64,000 nt of DNA from Pirellula sp. (lineage in GTDB: Bacteria > Planctomycetota > Planctomycetia > Pirellulales > PNKZ01), in NCBI GenBank assembly GCA_013822735.1, contig PNKZ01000014.1:84270-148269 (forward strand), written 5' to 3'. The notes under the pieces are model-generated. The model saw only the letters and a list, made by a program, of their open reading frames with translations. It ran no database searches and was not told where the DNA came from. A program made the position numbers and the translations under genes. Below, one piece after another: positions 17,801-25,242 of the stretch (positions within the stretch are counted from its first letter, which is position 1; each line of letters opens with the position of its first letter).

Positions 17801-18247
17801 GTGACTCGTAATTGGAATGCAATCCCGAAGCAGACGTTCCTTGTCGAAGACGGCAAGATCGGCGACTGTTGGCGCTGTTGCATAGCGGCGGTGCTGGGCC
17901 TGCCCGCAGAAATGGTTCCGCACTTCCTAATGAAAGACGACGGCACGCACAACCATGAATGCGATGCCGACACACAGCTCTGGCTTTGTGAGCGAGGCTA
18001 TCGAATCACCTACGCCAATTCTTTTGGTGGCGCACGCGAAGCATTGTGGTTTCCGCGGTGGTCGTCGTCGCCGATTGATCCGCCTGTACCATTGATTGGC
18101 GTAGGGCCTACACAGCGATCAAAGGGACTTGGCAAGCATCATGCGGTCGTAATGATCGACGGAAAAATCGTATACGACCCGCATCCTAGCGAGGCCGGGC
18201 TCACCGCGATCATCGAACAGTATTTGATTTTCAAACCGGTCGAATAG
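17801..18247 (+). CDS. C39-like papain-fold cysteine peptidase, phage type
   Basis: A 148-residue protein from GTG 17801, one base after the subtilase stop. The pattern GDCWRCCIAAVLGLP...VPHF near the N-terminus and KHHAVVMIDGKIVYDPHPS near the C-terminus matches a widespread phage family related to C39 peptidases, with Cys, His and Asp in the expected order. Activity has not been shown for the phage family as far as I know. Its position suggests lysis or processing of a secreted partner. Confidence 0.7.
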   Translation: MTRNWNAIPKQTFLVEDGKIGDCWRCCIAAVLGLPAEMVPHFLMKDDGTHNHECDADTQLWLCERGYRITYANSFGGAREALWFPRWSSSPIDPPVPLIGVGPTQRSKGLGKHHAVVMIDGKIVYDPHPSEAGLTAIIEQYLIFKPVE

Positions 18248-18258
18248 AAAGCAAGTCA

Positions 18259-18480
18259 ATGAACTGGTTCGTCATACTCGTCGCGATCGGATTCGGTATT
18301 GCACGACTTACGATGCCCGTCGTTTCCGAAGTGCATCGCGAAGACTTGTTCAAGGATTTTGCCCACCTATTCGTCGGCGCGATGTTTGGTGCAGGAATCG
18401 CTGGTCGTCGTAGTTGCCTGTGGATCGGCATCGCCCTAACCGTGCTGGAAGTGGTCGCGTTCATCATGCACAAGGCGTAA
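18259..18480 (+). CDS. Small membrane protein
   Basis: A 73-residue protein with hydrophobic helices at about 3-20 (WFVILVAIGFGIARL), 36-48 and 55-70 (LWIGIALTVLEVVAFIM). Two or three membrane spans and small size fit holins, but no family is recognised. It is the first of three consecutive tiny membrane proteins. Confidence 0.6.
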   Translation: MNWFVILVAIGFGIARLTMPVVSEVHREDLFKDFAHLFVGAMFGAGIAGRRSCLWIGIALTVLEVVAFIMHKA

Positions 18481-18485
18481 TTCTC

Positions 18486-18641
18486 ATGTGGGTTTCTTTC
18501 GTCTGCGGAATTTTCGGTATTGGATGTTTTTGTGCTTCTGTGAGCGGCATCGGCATCGACTCAGATCGGCCGAACCGCAGGCTGCTCTTAGCATCCATTG
18601 TTCTAGTTGCATTCGCTGCGGTGATTGCGGACGCGACTTAA
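18486..18641 (+). CDS. 51-residue membrane protein
   Basis: ATG 18486 encodes two hydrophobic helices (VSFVCGIFGIGCFCASVSG and RLLLASIVLVAFAAVIA) joined by a polar loop. It starts 5 bases after the previous stop, so it is probably in the same operon. Unknown; holin or antiholin-like at most. Confidence 0.55.
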   Translation: MWVSFVCGIFGIGCFCASVSGIGIDSDRPNRRLLLASIVLVAFAAVIADAT

Positions 18642-18652
18642 CGAGCCATTCC

Positions 18653-18799
18653 ATGATTCAATCGCTGACGCACTTCTGGCGATGGTTCATCGTCGACGCG
18701 ACGCCGGTAATTCTCGCATGGCTCACGATTCCACTTGCCTTGTTGCTGGTCGTAATCATTGCGTTCTTGGTGTGGGTCACGCACGTTGATTGGAGATAG
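18653..18799 (+). CDS. 48-residue membrane protein
   Basis: ATG 18653 encodes an amphipathic start (MIQSLTHFWRWFIVDA) and one long hydrophobic helix (AWLTIPLALLLVVIIAFLVW). It ends 4 bases before the peroxidase start. Unknown. Confidence 0.5.
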   Translation: MIQSLTHFWRWFIVDATPVILAWLTIPLALLLVVIIAFLVWVTHVDWR

Positions 18800-18803
18800 T
18801 TCC

Positions 18804-19790
18804 GTGTACGCTCTAATCCTTGCGGCCTTAATTGCCGCCGCCCCCCCGCAACAATCCGGCCCGCAAGGCATTCCGCCGACGGGCACTGAAATCGAGCTTG
18901 GTCGCAAGCTGTTCTTTGAACCGCTCTTGTCGGTCGACGGAACCGTGTCGTGCGCGTCGTGTCACAATCCGTCGAAGGGCTGGGCGGACGGCTTGCCGCT
19001 GGCCGTAGGCATCAACGGGCAAGTCGGGACGCGTCACTCGCCGACGATCATCAACGCGAGCTATTCGCCGCTCATGTTTTGGGACGGCCGCACCGTGGCC
19101 CCCATCACGCAGGCGCTGTTGCCGCTTTCGAACCCGATCGAAATGGGGCGGCAGTCGGAAGACGACGTCGTGCGTAAGCTGCGGCTCCTGCCGGAATACG
19201 TGTCGGACTTCGCCCGGGTGTACGGCGTCGACACGACGAGCTTGAGCCCGGTAACGGGCGTGCGTCTCGCCCGCGCGATTGCGGCGTTCGAAACGACGAT
19301 CGTCAGTTTCAACGCCCCGATCGATCGCCGACTTGACGGCGACGTAACGGCGCTGACGCCGGATGCGGAGATCGGCTTTCAGCTCTTTCGCCAGGCCAAT
19401 TGCATGAGCTGCCACACGCCGCCGCTCTTTACCGACAACTTGATGCACAACAACGGCATGGAATACGCCGGCAAGCTCCAAGTGTCGGACCTCGGCCGCG
19501 CCGGAATTCTGCCGCAGAATCAACGCACGGCGCAGAATATTCGCGCCTTCAAGACTCCGCACCTGCGGGAGATCCATCGCACGGCGCCGTACAACCACGC
19601 CGGCAACTTTGCAGACCTTGATCGTGTCATCCTTCACTACGCGACGGGCGGTGCGCGGTATGACGACACGTTCGATCGGTTTATTGATCCGCGAGTCCGA
19701 GCAATTCGTACGCTCGGGTGGACCGCCGAACAGCGCGGTTACTTGCGGACGTTCATCCTCGAATCGTTTAAGGGAAGCCCGTCCCCATGA
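18804..19790 (+). CDS. Di-haem cytochrome c peroxidase (CCP/MauG family), prophage-encoded
   Basis: From GTG 18804 a 328-residue protein with a short signal peptide (MYALILAALIAAAPPQ). Two haem-c attachment motifs are present: CASCH at residues 50-54 and CMSCH at 200-204, spaced as in bacterial di-haem peroxidases. Family signatures LGRKLFFEPLLS, RHSPTIINASY, MFWDGRT and FKTPHLREIHRTAPYNHAGNF are all visible. These enzymes reduce hydrogen peroxide in the periplasm using cytochrome c electrons. The gene lies in the middle of a prophage operon with overlapping neighbours (its TGA overlaps the next ATG), so it is phage cargo, not host flank. Confidence 0.93.
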   Translation: MYALILAALIAAAPPQQSGPQGIPPTGTEIELGRKLFFEPLLSVDGTVSCASCHNPSKGWADGLPLAVGINGQVGTRHSPTIINASYSPLMFWDGRTVAPITQALLPLSNPIEMGRQSEDDVVRKLRLLPEYVSDFARVYGVDTTSLSPVTGVRLARAIAAFETTIVSFNAPIDRRLDGDVTALTPDAEIGFQLFRQANCMSCHTPPLFTDNLMHNNGMEYAGKLQVSDLGRAGILPQNQRTAQNIRAFKTPHLREIHRTAPYNHAGNFADLDRVILHYATGGARYDDTFDRFIDPRVRAIRTLGWTAEQRGYLRTFILESFKGSPSP

Positions 19791-20593
19791 TTCGCCGCAC
19801 TATCTCCGTCATCGGCTCGTTGGTTTGTCTAGCCGGGCTCTCGCTCGGCGTGATTCATTTGTGGCATTCCGGTTGGCTCGATCGCCTGATGCCGACGCCG
19901 CGCGTCGCCGCACCGGTCAGCATCGACTTGTTCGGCCCGAAGGAATGTCTCGCCGGCGGCGAACACTTCTTTCATGTCGAAGTCGACGGCCCGGCGGGCG
20001 ACGTGCAATGGGAGTTGATACCCGACGTGCCCGGCGCGCTGACGCCGTCGTTCGACAAGCGGAAAGCCCGCTTCCAATCCGTCGAGCCGGGGCTCTATAT
20101 CGTGACGACTCGAGTCGCCGGAGACGGCCGCCAAGTCGCGTCGAGCTACATCGAGTTCGACAATCTGCTCGTGCAAGAGGAAGCGGACGAGCCGCCGGCC
20201 GAACCGCAGCCGATTTTCGACCTTGAATCGATCAAGGCGATGATGGCGCCGCAGGCCCCCCCCGTGCCGACGATCGCCGAACTGGTACGGCATTCGCTTG
20301 AGCAAGTGAATAGTGCGAATCAGGTCGAGGAAGCGCACCGCATCGCGGGCATTATCAAATCGATCATCAATCGGGTGACGACCGGCCTCATTGCTCCCGA
20401 CGTCGACGTGACATTGGAGTTGGAATCGCAGCTCGAACTTGCTCTTGGCGAACACGCTCGCCCGTGGGGCCTCTTCATTGCGGATCTTCGGGCCATCATC
20501 GGCAACTTGCGCGATCAGGGTCACATCACTACAGCCGCTTCCACCGTGCCGACGCTCACGGAGATCGCGGCCGCACTTTCCAGCGTCCACTAG
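19787..20593 (+). CDS. Membrane-anchored or secreted hypothetical protein
   Basis: A 268-residue protein overlapping the peroxidase gene by 4 bases. An N-terminal hydrophobic segment (VIGSLVCLAGLSLGVIHLW) is followed by a beta-rich domain of about 90 residues (VSIDLFGPKECLAGGEHFFHVEV...), a Pro-rich linker and a helical C-terminal half. The first domain could be immunoglobulin-like. It is probably exported and works with the peroxidase or with the next secreted protein. Confidence 0.65.
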   Translation: MIRRTISVIGSLVCLAGLSLGVIHLWHSGWLDRLMPTPRVAAPVSIDLFGPKECLAGGEHFFHVEVDGPAGDVQWELIPDVPGALTPSFDKRKARFQSVEPGLYIVTTRVAGDGRQVASSYIEFDNLLVQEEADEPPAEPQPIFDLESIKAMMAPQAPPVPTIAELVRHSLEQVNSANQVEEAHRIAGIIKSIINRVTTGLIAPDVDVTLELESQLELALGEHARPWGLFIADLRAIIGNLRDQGHITTAASTVPTLTEIAAALSSVH

Positions 20594-20626
20594 ATGGTTT
20601 CGTTTCTCTGTTTTTTGGAGGTTCCC

Positions 20627-21160
20627 ATGCGAGGTTTCGTGTCGTTTGTTTTGGCGTCCGTCGTGGCGCTGTCGGCCTGCCTGTTGAGTACGGACACGGC
20701 GAGTGCTCAGGGTTGCAATGTGAATAGCAATGCGAACGCCGCCGCTTCGGCCAACAGTGCCGCCGCTTTGCAGAATCAGGCGATCTTGCAACAGCTTTCG
20801 TTGCTGCAAAATCAGCAGCGAGCGGTGACGAGCGCCGCCGTGGCCGCACCGCCGCGGATCGTCTCGGTGCCGATCGTTCAGGCTCCGTCTGTTGCGAGCG
20901 CCAGCGCCGCGGCTACCGCAGGAAGTTTTGCCGTCCCGGCTCCGGCCGTCGACTCTGTTGCGCTCGCCCAGGCTTTGGCGACGATTCAATCGTTGAGCGT
21001 ATCTCCCTTAGCGACGGTGCAAGCCGTCGGCGGAAGTTGCAGCGTCAGCCGCAGCCGAAGTCTGGCGGTGAGTCGCAACAGCGTGGCGCCACTGGCTCGA
21101 ATCGCCTCACTGGCGCCGTCGCGTAGCGTGGCTCGCAGCCGTAGCGTCACGCGAAACTGA
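20627..21160 (+). CDS. Secreted low-complexity protein (Ala/Asn/Ser, Arg-Ser tail)
   Basis: ATG 20627 follows a strong GGAGG site. A clear signal peptide (FVSFVLASVVALSACLL...ASAQG) is followed by Ala/Asn/Gln-rich sequence and a C-terminus of repeated SRS/VSRS units (SVSRSRSLAVSRN, SVARSRSVTRN). The basic tail could contact nucleic acid or the cell wall. No family recognised. A terminator follows at 21206. Confidence 0.65.
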   Translation: MRGFVSFVLASVVALSACLLSTDTASAQGCNVNSNANAAASANSAAALQNQAILQQLSLLQNQQRAVTSAAVAAPPRIVSVPIVQAPSVASASAAATAGSFAVPAPAVDSVALAQALATIQSLSVSPLATVQAVGGSCSVSRSRSLAVSRNSVAPLARIASLAPSRSVARSRSVTRN

Positions 21161-21205
21161 TCGACCCGTTCGAGCGCCCGAAGCGGTTGGTTTCTATTCA
21201 CTTTC

Positions 21206-21244
21206 AGCCGTAGCGACTTGCCCGAGTCGCTACGGCTCTTTCCT
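21206..21244 (+). terminator. Rho-independent terminator
   Basis: A 13-bp stem (21206-21218 with 21225-21237) with a 6-base loop and a CTTTCCTT tail. It ends the peroxidase/secreted-protein unit. Confidence 0.65.
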
Positions 21245-21261
21245 TATGCGTGGAGTCGGGC

Positions 21262-21576
21262 ATGACCGAGCAAGAAATGCTGTCCAAGATCGCCGAAGAC
21301 GTCGGCCATTTGCGAGCGACGAACGAGTTCTTTTGCGATCGATTGGAGCGGCACGAGACGGCCCTGTTCGGAAACAATAACGAACCGGGGCTGGCGACAC
21401 GATTGAGCGTCGTCGAGGGGGACACGAAGTCCCTCAAGGATGCCGACCAGAAACTTGCCGCCGCACACGATGCGGCTCGTACCGCTTGGTACACCACGGC
21501 AACCTCGATCGCCGTCTGCGTCGTGACAGGAATCTTCGGTTTGCTGACCGTGATATTTTCAAACAAGCCCCATTAG
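21262..21576 (+). CDS. Coiled-coil protein with C-terminal membrane anchor
   Basis: A 104-residue protein from ATG 21262. Residues 1-75 are polar and helical (EMLSKIAEDVGHLRATNEFFCDRLERHE); residues about 80-100 form one membrane helix (AVCVVTGIFGLLTVIF). This layout matches XhlA-type haemolysin/holin-associated proteins, but the identity is not certain. Confidence 0.6.
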   Translation: MTEQEMLSKIAEDVGHLRATNEFFCDRLERHETALFGNNNEPGLATRLSVVEGDTKSLKDADQKLAAAHDAARTAWYTTATSIAVCVVTGIFGLLTVIFSNKPH

Positions 21577-21591
21577 CCCCAGGCCCGACCG

Positions 21592-22077
21592 ATGACCGAA
21601 CAAGCCCCCGTCCGTGAAGACATTCCGTTTCCCAATGGTATCGCGGCCGTGCCGCTCGCTCCGGCGTTTCAACCGCAGGCTGCGCTCGTACCGCCGCCGA
21701 TCGAGGCGATTGACCCGCGGCTACTGGCTGGCGCCGTGCCGGTGACTGATCACGGCGAACCGTCCCCCGGTGCGAACGGTCCGGCGAGCCCGGCCGCTGC
21801 GGCGTTTCAATCGTTGCTGCAGGAGAACGCTGCGACGTACGAATGGACCGCCGAGAAGCTCTTCGAGCTGATCCGCAACGCGCGGGACTTGCCGTACGAT
21901 CGGCTGATGACTGGTGCGGAAATGGTGGTCGAGCTGGCGTCGCTGCTCGTCGCCGATGCCGCCAAGTCCGGCAAGCCGATCGACTTTGCGACGGCGCTCC
22001 GCTCGATTCACCGGATCTCCGGTATGCTCTCGCAGCGCCCCAATGAGTTCGCCGCTCTGACGACGATGTTCGGCTAG
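21592..22077 (+). CDS. Hypothetical phage protein
   Basis: A 161-residue protein. A Pro/Ala-rich disordered first half (PPPIEAIDPRLLAGAVP) is followed by a helical C-terminal domain (TAEKLFELIRNARDLPYDRLMTGAEMVVELASLL). It is the last gene of the rightward arm; its stop TAG overlaps the stop of the leftward serine recombinase on the palindrome CTAG. Confidence 0.6.
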   Translation: MTEQAPVREDIPFPNGIAAVPLAPAFQPQAALVPPPIEAIDPRLLAGAVPVTDHGEPSPGANGPASPAAAAFQSLLQENAATYEWTAEKLFELIRNARDLPYDRLMTGAEMVVELASLLVADAAKSGKPIDFATALRSIHRISGMLSQRPNEFAALTTMFG

Positions 22078-23006
22078 GCCGCGCCGTTTTGCCTGCGTCG
22101 CCGTCGGGTGCGCTTCACCATGGAGGCACCCGGCGGTAGCGTGGCCCATCCTGCCGTAAGCGCCTGCTCATAGGCGACGGCACACCGCTCGGGAGTCCAA
22201 TAGAGCGGCGGCGTTGAGTTTCGCGTGCGAGGCCGGCGCCCTTCGGCGAGTGCGACTTCCGCTTCGATTGCCGTGCTGACGTTCTGCCAGGTAGCGACGG
22301 CCGGCGCGGGCAGGGAATGTCTGGCGGCAATGATGCCCCGAATGACGCGTCGCTCGTCTTCGTCCGGTACCCACGTATTGTGCTGCGGCGACGTGCAACG
22401 GAAGCCGTATTGCTTGTTCTGATTGAGCGGTTGACCGGCCTGCCGCAACCCTTCCTTGATGTCGAGCGCCCGTTCGCTCTTGAGCGAGCTATCCAGCTCG
22501 GCCGCCGCCGCGAAGATGTGCATCGCGAAGCGGCCCATCGCCGTCGACGTGTCGATGTTCGACCCGTGGATGATCATCGAGATGCCGCGAGCTCGCCATT
22601 GCTCGTCCATCGCACAGGCGTCCCCCGTGTTTCGGAAGCAACGGTCGATGCGATAGAACCACACGAAGTCGCCCGGCTTGAGGACCATGTTCAAGCGGAT
22701 CGCCGCCGGCCGTTGCAGAAACTTGAGCTTCCAAGCGGACTTGCTCAGGTCCATGAACACGCCGTCGTCGCGCTCTTTGTCGAGGCGCATCCGCATGCCC
22801 TGGTTGTCGCGGCGCACGAAGCCCCGCTCGTCGAGGTCGGGCCCGCCTTGCCAACCGACGCGGCCGATTTCGATGTCGGCCAGTTTGCCGGCGCCCTTCT
22901 CGTAATCGAACCACCGCTTGAACTGCTCGTGCTGCACTTCGGGGCTGATGCCGCTGGCGGCACTATCGCGATGACTCACGCGAAGATACGGGTAGATGTA
23001 CGGCAT
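22074..23006 (-). CDS. Serine site-specific recombinase
   Basis: A 310-residue protein with the resolvase/invertase catalytic domain: YLRVSHRDS at the start (Arg9, nucleophile Ser11 by position), GDFVWFYRIDRCFRN, and the helix DTSTAMGRFAMHIFAAAAELDSSLKSERALDIKEGL. The C-terminal half has the recombinase-type DNA-binding region, shorter than in large serine integrases, and a basic tail (KRTRRRRRQNG). The prophage integrates by a tyrosine enzyme, so this protein must serve another purpose, such as inversion, dimer resolution or moving a smaller element. An inverted repeat lies just upstream (23027-23117). Confidence 0.87.
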   Translation of the reverse strand: MPYIYPYLRVSHRDSAASGISPEVQHEQFKRWFDYEKGAGKLADIEIGRVGWQGGPDLDERGFVRRDNQGMRMRLDKERDDGVFMDLSKSAWKLKFLQRPAAIRLNMVLKPGDFVWFYRIDRCFRNTGDACAMDEQWRARGISMIIHGSNIDTSTAMGRFAMHIFAAAAELDSSLKSERALDIKEGLRQAGQPLNQNKQYGFRCTSPQHNTWVPDEDERRVIRGIIAARHSLPAPAVATWQNVSTAIEAEVALAEGRRPRTRNSTPPLYWTPERCAVAYEQALTAGWATLPPGASMVKRTRRRRRQNGAA

Positions 23007-23026
23007 GTCGTGTTCCTAAGAACAAC

Positions 23027-23117
23027 CCCGGCGGCGGTATCGCAAGACGCTGACCCGGAGTCCCTGGGGACAGGTCGCATCAAGCGGCTCGGTTACCACG
23101 CCTACACCGCCGCCGGG
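23027..23117. repeat. 12-bp perfect inverted repeat upstream of the serine recombinase
   Basis: CCCGGCGGCGGT (23027-23038) and its exact complement (23106-23117) flank a 67-bp segment, with the left arm only 20 bp from the recombinase start codon. It could be a crossover pair for inversion, a long hairpin in the leader, or chance in GC-rich DNA. Confidence 0.45.
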
Positions 23118-23127
23118 ATGATCGAGT

Positions 23128-23535
23128 TTACTGGAAGAGTGACGAGGCGGCGAGCTTGGTTGCTCGTCGCTTGAATTCGGCCCAACGCATGTGCGTGTCG
23201 ACGATCGTACGGCCAACGTGTTTGACGTACAGGCTTTCCGGTCGACCGTCGTAGGTAAAGTCTTCGCTGTAGCAGCCGCCCCACGGGTTCAGATGTTCGA
23301 GCGATCGGCAGGGGAACGTGAACATAAAATGCTCCACGACCCGATCGCGCAACTCATTCGTGAACGGCCCGACGTGCATCGGCCCGGGGCCGTCATCGTC
23401 GAACAGGTCGGTTTGCCCGGGTAGGCAATCCATCCCGTCGAATAGGTTCCGTTGGCGGCCCGCATTGTTCTCGAAACATTGTTTCGCAGGCCGTGTATCG
23501 TTCGTCAGTACGAACGGGGGTTCGTCGTCGATCAT
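23128..23535 (-). CDS. Hypothetical phage protein
   Basis: A 135-residue protein. ATG 23535 has a strong GGAGG site 8-12 bases upstream, which decides the start although the upstream gene extends past it. Acidic N-terminal half; C-terminal half holds FTFPCRSLEHLNPWGGCYSEDFTYDGRPESLYVKHVGRT. No family recognised. Confidence 0.6.
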   Translation of the reverse strand: MIDDEPPFVLTNDTRPAKQCFENNAGRQRNLFDGMDCLPGQTDLFDDDGPGPMHVGPFTNELRDRVVEHFMFTFPCRSLEHLNPWGGCYSEDFTYDGRPESLYVKHVGRTIVDTHMRWAEFKRRATKLAASSLFQ

Positions 23536-23926
23536 TCGCACTTCCTCCAAAGGGCCCGACGTCGAGGCACAGCTCGGCATCGGCGGCGTTGAATTGCTTA
23601 TTGAGTCGCACCGGTCGCGACTTGGCGTCGGCCGCGGTGACGAGCTCGGCGATCCGGTCCCACTCGGCGGCGACGGCGCAGAGCTCTAGCGTCTGGCGGC
23701 CGTCGCCGACTCCTTCGATCTTGTCTCCCCAGCGCTGCCCCGCGTTCATGTAGAACGACGGAATCGCGTTGCAGTTTTCGCGGACGTAGAACGTGACACC
23801 GTCGAGCGTGCGGCACTTGGTCACCTGGCCGACGAGCTTCTGATGCCAATACACGCCGCCGCCCCACGCCCACCAACCGACGGCGAGCACGTTGAACGGT
23901 TCGAGTAGTTGCAACTGACGCGTCAC
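23393..23926 (-). CDS. Hypothetical phage protein
   Basis: A 177-residue protein from GTG 23926, overlapping the stop of the membrane protein upstream (GTGA). Aromatic-rich start (VLAVGWWAWGGGVYWHQKLVGQV), then YVRENCNAIPSFYMNAGQRWGDKIEGVGDGRQT. The last 47 codons overlap the next gene in another frame, so the true C-terminus may be less conserved. Unknown. Confidence 0.5.
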   Translation of the reverse strand: MTRQLQLLEPFNVLAVGWWAWGGGVYWHQKLVGQVTKCRTLDGVTFYVRENCNAIPSFYMNAGQRWGDKIEGVGDGRQTLELCAVAAEWDRIAELVTAADAKSRPVRLNKQFNAADAELCLDVGPFGGSANDRRRTPVRTDERYTACETMFREQCGPPTEPIRRDGLPTRANRPVRR

Positions 23927-24087
23927 TTCGTTTCTCCGTTCCATTCGCGTTCCCACTCGTCGATCGGTTCAGGCTGCGGACGGGGACCACCGGTCAGCAT
24001 GTAGAGCGTGAGCAGTATCGTCATCACGATGATGAGCACCCACTCGAGCAGACACCCTCGTGCTGTAGGACGAATGACGCCACCCAT
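23923..24087 (-). CDS. 54-residue single-pass membrane protein
   Basis: From ATG 24087, one hydrophobic helix (LLEWVLIIVMTILLTLYML) followed by an acidic Pro-rich tail (PQPEPIDEWEREW). The stop overlaps the next start. Unknown function. Confidence 0.5.
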   Translation of the reverse strand: MGGVIRPTARGCLLEWVLIIVMTILLTLYMLTGGPRPQPEPIDEWEREWNGETK

Positions 24088-24126
24088 GCCCCGTGCTGCG
24101 ACACGGGGCGAACGTGGGGCCACTCG

Positions 24127-25146
24127 TTAGCGTTGACGTTGCATGATCACGATGCAGCACTGCACGCCGGTCGTGCGGAAGGCCTCGGCCCCCTGGAACG
24201 CGCCGGCCGGCACCGGCAGTTGGTCGTAGCCGTGCTCGTTGATGAACGCTCGGAACGTCTGCGCCTTGCGGTCGGTGCGGAAGAACGGGCCCGTGCTCAT
24301 AATGGCGACGAGATAGCCGCCCGGCTTGAGCATGTTGTAAGCCCGTTGCACGTGCTCGCCGTCTTGGCCGTTCTCAAAGGGCGGGTTCAATAGCGCTCGG
24401 TCGAAGGCGCCGACACGTGGTCCCTTGTAGTCGGCGTCGAGAAACCAATCGTCTTCCGTGAAGTCGCTGCCGATCACGGTGTGCCCCTTGAGCCGGAGAA
24501 TCTCGCGGAGCGACGGGCGGATCTCGATGCAGAACACGTTGGCGTTGGGCTCGGCGTTCTTCACGGCGTCCGCCAGGTCGCCCAAGCCGGCCGACGGTTC
24601 GAGCACGGAGTGGCCCGGCATGATGTTGGCGAGCTGCACAACCTGAGCGGCCAACGTCCGCGGCGTCGGGAAGAAGCCCGGCATGTCGGCGAAGCGAATC
24701 TCGTCCATCGCGATCTGCAATTGGCGTTGCTGCTCGAGAGCGACCTTCGCGGCGGCGTCTTCCGGTGTGGCAAGCGAGGCGACGAACTCTTGCAGCGCCA
24801 CGCCGAGCGGCGTCGTGTTGCTATAGCGGGCCGTCGTGATGATGCGATCGCCGACGTGCTCGCCGGCCAACCGCATCAAGTTGAGCACTTCCGCCTTGGT
24901 CTTGACCGCGATGAGCGACTGCGGCAACGTCCCTTCGTCGTGGCCGTGAGCCAGAGCGTAGAGCCCCTTCTGAGCGGAGGCGAGTTGATCGGCGTCGTAC
25001 AGCCGCGAGTAGTATTCCCGCAGCCGTTTGTGGGTCGCGTTCTGAGTCATGGGGCCTCGTTTCTGTTCGATCTCGGCCGTGAGACTGTCGGCGAGAGTGC
25101 GGAACTTGGTACCGGTCGGCGTACGGGCAGCAGTGGCGATCGACAT
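24127..25146 (-). CDS. Adenine-N6-type DNA methyltransferase-like protein
   Basis: A 339-residue SAM-dependent methyltransferase fold. Residues about 165-185 (GFFPTPRTLAAQVVQLA) lead into motif I LEPSAGLGDLADAV and the acidic motif II region (FCIEIRPSLREIL); motif IV is LLNPPFENGQ, the NPPF type of adenine methylases, followed by LKPGGYLVAIMS. The first 150 residues are helical with no known domain. It may protect phage DNA or modify gene expression; no partner endonuclease was seen. The leader has the dispersed motif and a TTACCACC box before AGGAG. Confidence 0.85.
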   Translation of the reverse strand: MSIATAARTPTGTKFRTLADSLTAEIEQKRGPMTQNATHKRLREYYSRLYDADQLASAQKGLYALAHGHDEGTLPQSLIAVKTKAEVLNLMRLAGEHVGDRIITTARYSNTTPLGVALQEFVASLATPEDAAAKVALEQQRQLQIAMDEIRFADMPGFFPTPRTLAAQVVQLANIMPGHSVLEPSAGLGDLADAVKNAEPNANVFCIEIRPSLREILRLKGHTVIGSDFTEDDWFLDADYKGPRVGAFDRALLNPPFENGQDGEHVQRAYNMLKPGGYLVAIMSTGPFFRTDRKAQTFRAFINEHGYDQLPVPAGAFQGAEAFRTTGVQCCIVIMQRQR

Positions 25147-25209
25147 ACGGCGGACTCCTTGAAGGTGGTAACTTCCAGCAACAACCGCGCTGGCATGCCG
25201 ACCATCCGT

Positions 25210-25227
25210 GACAGCGCCCAGATGGTC
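25210..25227 (-). promoter_or_regulatory. Dispersed 18-bp phage motif, copy 4
   Basis: Minus-strand GACCATCTGGGCGCTGTC, 64 bp upstream of the methyltransferase start and orientated with it. Confidence 0.7.
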
Positions 25228-25242
25228 GGCGAGCGAGAGCGG

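Noticed and set aside
20590..20600. CTAGATGGTT near 20593 as a further copy of the 18-bp motif
   Set aside because: Only the CCATCTAG core matches; the GAC and TC ends are missing and the orientation is against transcription.
22317..23174. Rightward ORF opposite the serine recombinase
   Set aside because: The minus strand has a recognisable recombinase domain; this frame has no motif.
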